Source of the DNA: Caldimonas caldifontis
Lineage (GTDB): Bacteria; Pseudomonadota; Gammaproteobacteria; Burkholderiales; Burkholderiaceae_C
NCBI RefSeq assembly: GCF_002930615.1
Contig: NZ_PSNX01000009.1
Location: forward strand, 62,001-126,000
Direction of reading: 5' to 3'
DNA length: 64,000 nucleotides
Of this stretch, positions 59,092-64,000 are shown one piece after another. The position numbers and the translations under genes are program-made. The first letter of the stretch is position 1; each line of letters opens with the position of its first letter. A model generated the notes under the pieces. The model did not search any database and was not told the origin of the DNA. It was given only the letters and a program-made list of their open reading frames with translations.

Positions 59092-59898
59092 ATGCAGGTG
59101 ATCGTGTTGACCGGTGCCTCCGAGGGCATCGGGGCAGAGATGGCGCGCCAGCTGGCGCAGCGCCATGGCAGCGGCCTGGCCCTGGTGCTGGCTGCGCGCA
59201 ACCTCGAACGGCTGGAAGTGGTGGCCGCCGAATGCCGCGATCGCGGCGCCCAGACCCTCGTGCAGCGCACCGATGTGGGTGTCGAGTCCGAGTGCCGCGC
59301 GCTGATCCAGGCCGCCGCGCAGACCTTTGGGCGTCTCGATGGCCTGATCAACAACGCCGGCATGTCGGCCCACGCCCTGCTACGTGAAGTCCATGACCTC
59401 AGCTGGTACGAACAGCTCATGCGCATCAACCACTGGGGCGCCGTGTGGTGCACCCATGCCGCCCTGCCCCACCTGCTGGCCAGCCGGGGCCGGCTGTGCG
59501 CCGTCAGCAGCCTGGCGGGGCTGGTGGGTGTGCCCGGACGCACGGCTTACAGTGCCACCAAGTTCGCCATGACCGGCTTCTTCGAGGCCCTACGCGCCGA
59601 ACTTGGCGGCACGGGCGTGAGCGTGACCACGGCCTACCCGGGCGTGGTGGACACCGAGATCCGCCGGCGAGGCTACAACGCCGCGGGGCAGCCGGCCGGC
59701 AAGAGTGGCCTCGACGAACGAGGGGCAATGCCCGTGGCGACCTGCGCGCGGCTGATCATCGAGGGCATGGAGCAGCGTCGTCGCGAGGTGGTGATGACGG
59801 CCCAGGGCCGGCTCGGTCGCTGGCTCAAGCTGCTTGCGCCCAGCCTCGTCGACCGCATGGCGCTGGCAGCCCTGCATCAGGACGCGCGGCCCCGATGA
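59092..59898 (+). CDS. Short-chain dehydrogenase/reductase (SDR)
   Basis: NAD(P)-dependent oxidoreductase of 268 residues. Cofactor motif is LTGASEGIGAEMA and the structural NNAG motif is DGLINNAGMS. The catalytic set is serine in CAVSSLAGLV, Y153 and K157 in TAYSATKFAMTGF. It is a classical SDR of broad type; substrate unknown. The start at 59092 gives MQVIVLTGASEG. It overlaps the methyltransferase gene by four bases. Confidence 0.92.
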   Translation: MQVIVLTGASEGIGAEMARQLAQRHGSGLALVLAARNLERLEVVAAECRDRGAQTLVQRTDVGVESECRALIQAAAQTFGRLDGLINNAGMSAHALLREVHDLSWYEQLMRINHWGAVWCTHAALPHLLASRGRLCAVSSLAGLVGVPGRTAYSATKFAMTGFFEALRAELGGTGVSVTTAYPGVVDTEIRRRGYNAAGQPAGKSGLDERGAMPVATCARLIIEGMEQRRREVVMTAQGRLGRWLKLLAPSLVDRMALAALHQDARPR

Positions 59899-60461
59899 GC
59901 GAAACTCCCGCAGGAACTCCCGCACATGGGCAGGAGGCCCCGTCGGTCTGGGTGCAGCGCTGGGCCCATCTGATCCCATCGGGCGGTACGGTGCTCGACG
60001 TGGCCTGTGGCGCCGGCCGCCACCTGCGCTGGCTGGCCGGCCGCGGTCATCCGGTCACCGGGGTGGATCGTGATGCGCAGGCCGTGGCCGCGCTGCAGGA
60101 TCTGGGGGAAATCGTGGTGGCCGATATCGAGAACGGCCCCTGGCCCTTCGCCGGGCGGTGCTTCGCGGCCGTGGTGGTCACCAACTACCTCTGGCGGCCC
60201 CTCCTCCCCACCCTCATCGACTCGGTGGCCCCGGGGGGTATCCTGCTCTACGAGACCTTCGCAGCCGGCAACGAAACGGTCGGGCGCCCGCGCAACCCCG
60301 ATTTCCTGTTGCGTCCGGGCGAACTGCTTGAGGCCACCCGCCCGGCCCTGCGGGTGGTGGCCTACGAGGACGGCTATGCCGAGCCACCGCCGCGCTTCAT
60401 CCAGCGTCTGGCGGCTGTGCGGGAGGCCTCCTCCGGCCCGCAGGTGTACCGGCTGGCCTGA
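59895..60461 (+). CDS. Class I SAM-dependent methyltransferase
   Basis: Predicted methyltransferase of 188 residues. The SAM-binding motif I is GTVLDVACGAGRHLRWLA and motif II is VTGVDRDAQAV. The acidic IVVADIENGPWPF follows, and NYLWRPLLPTLIDSVAPGGI forms motifs III-IV. The start overlaps the SDR stop (ATGA). Substrate unknown. Confidence 0.9.
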   Translation: MSETPAGTPAHGQEAPSVWVQRWAHLIPSGGTVLDVACGAGRHLRWLAGRGHPVTGVDRDAQAVAALQDLGEIVVADIENGPWPFAGRCFAAVVVTNYLWRPLLPTLIDSVAPGGILLYETFAAGNETVGRPRNPDFLLRPGELLEATRPALRVVAYEDGYAEPPPRFIQRLAAVREASSGPQVYRLA

Positions 60462-60517
60462 GCGCCGGCCAGGCTGGGTCAGATGGGTAGAATCGCCGGA
60501 TTCACAGGATCACTCCC

Positions 60518-61399
60518 ATGACACGCATTACCGGCAGCATCGTGGCCCTGGTCACGCCCATGCATGAAGACGGCAGCGTCGATCACGACGGTCTGCGCAA
60601 GCTGATCGACTGGCACATCGCCGAAGGTACCGACTGCATCGGTGTGGTGGGCACCACCGGCGAGTCCCCCACGGTCACCGTGGAGGAACAGGCCGAGATC
60701 ATCCGCATCGCCGTCCAGCACGCCAAAGGCCGCGTGCCCATCATGGCCGGTGCGGGGGCGAACTCCACACGGGAGGCCATCGAACTGTCGAAGTTCGCCA
60801 AGCAAGCCGGCGCCGACTGCACGCTGCAGGTCGTTCCCTACTACAACAAGCCCACCCAGGAAGGTATCTACCGCCACTTCAAGGCCATCGCCGAGGCGGT
60901 GGACATCCCGATGGTGCTGTACAACGTGCCTGGCCGCACGGTGGCCGACATGCAGCACGAGACCGTGCTGCGCCTGGCCCAGGTGCCCGGCATCATCGGC
61001 ATCAAGGAGGCCACGGGCAACATCGACCGCGCTGCCTGGCTGATCAGGCAGGCCCCCAAAGGCTTCGCCATCTACTCGGGTGACGATCCGACGGCCGTGG
61101 CCCTGATGCTGCTGGGGGGCCATGGCAACGTCAGCGTGACCGCCAACGTGGCACCCAGGGCCATGCACGAGTTGTGCGCGGCGGCCATCGCAGGCGATGC
61201 CCGCCGTGCCGCCGAGATCCACATGCGTCTGCTGCCGCTGCACAAGCAGCTCTTCGTCGAACCCAATCCCATCCCGGTGAAGTGGGCGCTGCAACGCATG
61301 GGCATCGTGGGGGGGGCGTTGCGCCTTCCGCTCACCCCGCTGGGCGAGGCCTCCCAGCGTGCCGTGGAACAAGCCCTGCGCGAAGCAGGTCTCATCTGA
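60518..61399 (+). CDS. dapA: 4-hydroxy-tetrahydrodipicolinate synthase
   Basis: First committed enzyme of lysine/diaminopimelate synthesis, condensing pyruvate with aspartate semialdehyde; 293 residues. Active-site motifs are [23 protein letters not shown] (catalytic Tyr) and the Schiff-base lysine in [11 protein letters not shown]. The C-terminal residues fit the usual dimer/tetramer form. It is followed by bamC, the common dapA-bamC order in proteobacteria. Confidence 0.97.
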   Translation: MTRITGSIVALVTPMHEDGSVDHDGLRKLIDWHIAEGTDCIGVVGTTGESPTVTVEEQAEIIRIAVQHAKGRVPIMAGAGANSTREAIELSKFAKQAGADCTLQVVPYYNKPTQEGIYRHFKAIAEAVDIPMVLYNVPGRTVADMQHETVLRLAQVPGIIGIKEATGNIDRAAWLIRQAPKGFAIYSGDDPTAVALMLLGGHGNVSVTANVAPRAMHELCAAAIAGDARRAAEIHMRLLPLHKQLFVEPNPIPVKWALQRMGIVGGALRLPLTPLGEASQRAVEQALREAGLI

Positions 61400-61465
61400 G
61401 CTGGCACCCGTCCCGGGCTCGCTCCGGGGCCGCTGCCAGTTCCCCCAAGGTAACGGAGAACACTT

Positions 61466-62593
61466 TTGCTGAACGCGTTCCTGACCCGGCCGGTTCCGGC
61501 CGCCTGCATGGCCCTGCTGGCGCTCACCCTGGCCGGCTGCTCGTCGGTGTCGAATGTCCTGTCGGGCGACAAGGTGGACTACCGCAGCGGGAGCACCGTG
61601 CGTGAGAGCAACCTGGACGTGCCCCCCGATCTGACGCAGCTCTCGCGCGATTCACGCTACGCCGTCTCGGGCGGCAGTGTGAGTGCCGCCAGCTTCCAGA
61701 GCACGCGCCCCGCCGCCGGCACCGCCCCCACCGTGGCCCCGCGCGAACTCGGTCAGGCTCGCATCGAACGCGCGGGCAGCCAGCGCTGGCTGGTGGTGGA
61801 CCTGACGCCCGAGCAGCTCTGGCCGCGTCTGCGCAGTTTCTGGCAGGAGATCGGCCTCAACCTCGCCGTCGATGCGCCGGAGGCCGGCGTCATGGAGACG
61901 GAGTGGGCCGAGAACCGGGCCAAGCTGCCCCAGGACATCATCCGCCGCACACTGGGCCGTGTGCTGGAATCGTTCTACTCCACCGGCGAGGTGGATCGCT
62001 ACCGCATTCGCGTGGAGCGCACGACCGAGGGCAGCGAGATCTACCTGAGCCACCGCGGCATGGAGGAGGTCTATACCAACCAGCTGCAGGACAGCACCCG
62101 CTGGCAGCCCCGACCCTCGGACCCCGACATGGAAGCGGTCATGCTCACCCGGCTGTTGAACCATCTGGGCAAGACGACCGAACAGGCGCAGGCCACGCTC
62201 GCGCAGGCGCCCGCCCAGCAACCAGCCCGAGCCCGGGTGGTCGATGAGGACGGCGCCCCGCTGGTGCTCATCGACGACGGCTTCGATCGCGCCTGGCGCC
62301 GCGTGGGCCTGACGCTGGACCGTAGCGGTTTCACGGTCGAGGATCGCGACCGGGCCCGGGGCCTGTACTTCGTGCGCTACGTCGAACCCCGTGCACCGCA
62401 GCCCGAACCAGGTCTGCTGGGTCGGGTGTTCGGACAAAGGAATGCCGAAGCGCCCAAGCCGCAACGCTATCGCATCGAAGTGCAGTCGCGCGGCGAGCGC
62501 AGCGCCGTGTTGCTCAGCAACGAACAAGGCCAGCGCCAGACCGGAGACGCCGCCCGTCGCATTCTGACCCTCGTGGCCGAGGATTTGCGATGA
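61466..62593 (+). CDS. bamC: Outer membrane assembly lipoprotein BamC
   Basis: Lipoprotein of the BAM complex that folds outer-membrane proteins, 375 residues. The signal and lipobox are ALLALTLAGC (lipidated C25). The unstructured N-terminal part then has the conserved DYRSG...LDVPPDLTQL, which contacts BamD. Two helix-grip domains follow (residues ~95-205 and ~240-375). The start codon is TTG at 61466 with GGAGAA five bases upstream; the next ATG lies inside the signal peptide. A strong bidirectional terminator follows at 62675. Confidence 0.93.
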   Translation: MLNAFLTRPVPAACMALLALTLAGCSSVSNVLSGDKVDYRSGSTVRESNLDVPPDLTQLSRDSRYAVSGGSVSAASFQSTRPAAGTAPTVAPRELGQARIERAGSQRWLVVDLTPEQLWPRLRSFWQEIGLNLAVDAPEAGVMETEWAENRAKLPQDIIRRTLGRVLESFYSTGEVDRYRIRVERTTEGSEIYLSHRGMEEVYTNQLQDSTRWQPRPSDPDMEAVMLTRLLNHLGKTTEQAQATLAQAPAQQPARARVVDEDGAPLVLIDDGFDRAWRRVGLTLDRSGFTVEDRDRARGLYFVRYVEPRAPQPEPGLLGRVFGQRNAEAPKPQRYRIEVQSRGERSAVLLSNEQGQRQTGDAARRILTLVAEDLR

Positions 62594-62674
62594 CCGAAGA
62601 ACTGAAAACCTCCTGAAACATTTACAGGGAATATATTTCAGGGCTTACATTCAAATACCTCTGCCCACAAAAAA

Positions 62675-62695
62675 GCCGCCCTTGGGCGGCTTTTT
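62675..62695. terminator. Bidirectional intrinsic terminator between bamC and the Ala-rich lipoprotein gene
   Basis: Stem GCCGCC/GGCGGC around CTTG (62675-62690), with an A-run on the left (62669-62674) and TTTTT on the right (62691-62695). It can act for bamC on the plus strand and for the convergent lipoprotein gene on the minus strand. Confidence 0.9.
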
Positions 62696-62712
62696 GTTCA
62701 TGCGCTGCAGGC

Positions 62713-62958
62713 TTACTTCGAGGCGGCAGCAGAGGCGGCTTCGGCCACGGCGGCTGCAGCTTCAGAAGCAGCATTGGCCGTCGCGGCAGCGGCCTCGGAA
62801 GCAGCCTCCGTCACGGCAGAAGCCGCTTCAGCCACAGGAGCCGGCGCAGGCGCCGGGGCTTCCACGGCGGGAGCAGGAGCGGGCGCTTCTTCCTTCTTGC
62901 CGCAGGCGGCCAGAGCCAGAGCGGCGACGATGGAAGCCAACACAAGCGACTTGTTCAT
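62713..62958 (-). CDS. Ala-rich small lipoprotein
   Basis: Predicted lipoprotein of 81 residues. The signal is MNKSLVLASIVAALALAAC, with C19 as the lipidation site. A Pro/Ala linker (APAPAPAVEAPAPAPAPV) follows. The C-terminal half is almost all Ala, Ser and Glu (ASAVTEAASEAAAATANAAS and EAAAAVAEAASAAASK) and likely forms one long amphipathic helix. GAGGA lies eight bases before the ATG. It may be an abundant envelope lipoprotein; function unknown. Lgt for its modification is encoded at 3879-4688. Confidence 0.85.
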   Translation of the reverse strand: MNKSLVLASIVAALALAACGKKEEAPAPAPAVEAPAPAPAPVAEAASAVTEAASEAAAATANAASEAAAAVAEAASAAASK

Positions 62959-63077
62959 TGCATGTTCCTCGAAAGGGTCGAACCAGGTGAATGATTTTGG
63001 GCAGGAGGTGGAGCCGATAACCCTCGGGAGGGGCTCCACTCAAACCGGGCGATATTATATCTAGGGTTTGCCCTAAA

Positions 63078-63581
63078 TCACAAACCAAGGGTGGTGACGG
63101 GGAATGCCGGCACCCCGCGTGCCGCCAGTTCCTGAACCTGTTCGCCAACCCGCAGCAGGTCGGCCGGGGTGGTGTCGATGAAGCCACGGTAGCGCAGCGG
63201 ATCCACCAGCCGCACGGCCTGCAGGCCGGGAGCGAACCAGAAGCACGGCATCTGCGACGGCTCGATCTCGGACAGGGCCAGGCACTCCACCACATGGCCC
63301 CAGTCGCGCCGCCAGTTCACCCAGCGCGCATGCCGTCGCGGCACTTCATCGAAGTGGCAGGCCAGCAGGGTCAGGCGCCGGTGGGCATAGGCCCAGCGCG
63401 TGAGGGCTTCCACCACGGCGCGCTCCCCCAGCGGCCAGTCGGCGAAATCGACGTCGCACAGCCAGATCTCGCGGCAGCCCTGCTCGGCCGCCCGCTCGAA
63501 GGCCTTCACGATCTCACGATGGAAGTCGGACCGGCTCGCGATGGGAGGAACCGGCGCGGTCGAAGAAGAAGGGGTGTCCAT
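63078..63581 (-). CDS. Conserved hypothetical protein (DUF7931-like)
   Basis: Soluble protein of 167 residues without signal or membrane segment. Conserved-looking stretches are IWLCDVDFADWPLGERAVVE, LTLLACHFDEVPRRHARWV and VDPLRYRGFIDTT. It appears to be a betaproteobacterial family without known function, possibly with a phospholipase-D-like half-fold, but no HKD motif is visible. It lies 18 bases downstream of the cupin oxygenase gene on the same strand. Confidence 0.75.
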   Translation of the reverse strand: MDTPSSSTAPVPPIASRSDFHREIVKAFERAAEQGCREIWLCDVDFADWPLGERAVVEALTRWAYAHRRLTLLACHFDEVPRRHARWVNWRRDWGHVVECLALSEIEPSQMPCFWFAPGLQAVRLVDPLRYRGFIDTTPADLLRVGEQVQELAARGVPAFPVTTLGL

Positions 63582-63599
63582 GGGGTAGGTCTCCAGGGG

Positions 63600-64000
63600 T
63601 CAGGCCACAGGCCTGTCGATGGGATGCAGCCAGCCGTCATCGGCCCAGCGGGTGAGCAAGGCCCGCGCAGCTTCGCTGGCGCCATCCCAGGCTCTGGCGT
63701 CCAGCCTTCGGGTGTCGGCCAGGCGACGCATCAGCCGCGCATCGGCGCCCGCGGCGCGGAAGGCTTCACCGTTGATGAAGACATGCTGGCTGTCATACAT
63801 CATCCGCGTGCGCCGGTCCAGTTGCAGCCCATGGGAGAGGTCGGCAGCGGAGCCGATGTCGAACCAGACGCCTGATTTCGGCTCGGTGAGGTATTCCCCC
63901 AAGGCACATGCCAGCGCACCGCGATCGCGCAGCAAGGATTGCACGGCGTCGAGCGCAAACTGCTGCAGGGTCTCGGGCACACGGCCCGGCGTCGCAGTCG
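63600..64000 (-). CDS. YcfD/RoxA-like cupin (JmjC) oxygenase, C-terminal part
   Basis: The frame is open to the window edge, so the N-terminal part lies outside and about 133 residues are visible. The visible part matches the C-terminal winged-helix region of ribosomal-protein hydroxylases of the YcfD/RoxA group: LGEYLTEPKSGVWFDIG, LQLDRRTRMMYDSQHVFING, ADARLMRRLADTRRLDA. The catalytic cupin core with its iron ligands is not in the window. A GTG at 63980 could start a 126-residue ORF, but the upstream open frame argues for a longer gene. Confidence 0.75.
   Translation of the reverse strand, partial: TATPGRVPETLQQFALDAVQSLLRDRGALACALGEYLTEPKSGVWFDIGSAADLSHGLQLDRRTRMMYDSQHVFINGEAFRAAGADARLMRRLADTRRLDARAWDGASEAARALLTRWADDGWLHPIDRPVA

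Noticed and set aside
61401-61440. CTGGCA/TGCCAG flanking a GC-rich stretch after dapA
   Set aside because: The loop is long and there is no T-run. It was not convincing as a terminator.

Overview
The window is chromosomal DNA of a high-GC betaproteobacterium, most likely order Burkholderiales (Comamonadaceae/Sphaerotilaceae type). This rests on the lgt / LysR / ilvD / small Trp-rich protein block, the DapA-BamC order, the parE-GNAT-parC operon and uniformly GC-rich codon use. This is an inference from gene content; no rRNA marker is present. No tRNA, rRNA, insertion sequence, prophage or CRISPR array was recognised. Genes are tightly packed. The only stretch of about 300 bases without a gene (617-915) is a structured RNA leader.

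Layout. (1) 1-3903: a NasT-type ANTAR antiterminator (cut by the window edge), a leader with two ANTAR-type hairpins and an overlapping terminator, then a nitrate/nitrite ABC transporter (nrtA-nrtB-ATPase). (2) 3879-13287, housekeeping metabolism: lgt and a LysR regulator overlapping it, divergent ilvD, a Trp-rich membrane protein, a small cytochrome c, fused pabBC, acs, and UPF0114 and DUF2062 membrane proteins. (3) 13423-24988: two complete Mrp cation/proton antiporter operons placed tail to tail. One is the seven-gene type (A-B-C-D-E-F-G). The other is the six-gene type with A and B fused. (4) 25229-32526: class I fumarase, a CPA1 antiporter, a CPA2/Kef-type antiporter, an MscS channel and a histone-deacetylase-like amidohydrolase. 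With region 3 this makes about 18 kb dominated by cation, pH and osmotic homeostasis.

(5) 32577-37722: an operon of MoxR ATPase, DUF58 protein, TgpA-like transglutaminase and MltB-like lytic transglycosylase, with a small convergent ORF. (6) 38021-47188: five co-directional genes on the minus strand encoding circularly permuted ATP-grasp, alpha-E and transglutaminase proteins. The order is ATP-grasp, alpha-E, transglutaminase-DUF2126, fused ATP-grasp/alpha-E, transglutaminase. This is the best candidate for a poorly described system. The domain set points to ligation and processing of a peptide-like product or tag, but the substrate is unknown. (7) 47257-56769: comEC, a RidA-like protein, dsbB, a double-zinc-ribbon metallopeptidase, and the topoisomerase IV operon parE-GNAT-parC. 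(8) 56892-64000: a probable outer-membrane protein, an MFS transporter, a 46-residue membrane protein, an SDR, a methyltransferase, dapA, bamC, an Ala-rich lipoprotein, a conserved hypothetical protein and the C-terminal part of a YcfD/RoxA-like cupin oxygenase.

All functions are read from protein motifs and gene context without database searches. Start sites were chosen from Shine-Dalgarno-like sequences, stop/start overlaps and family N-termini.
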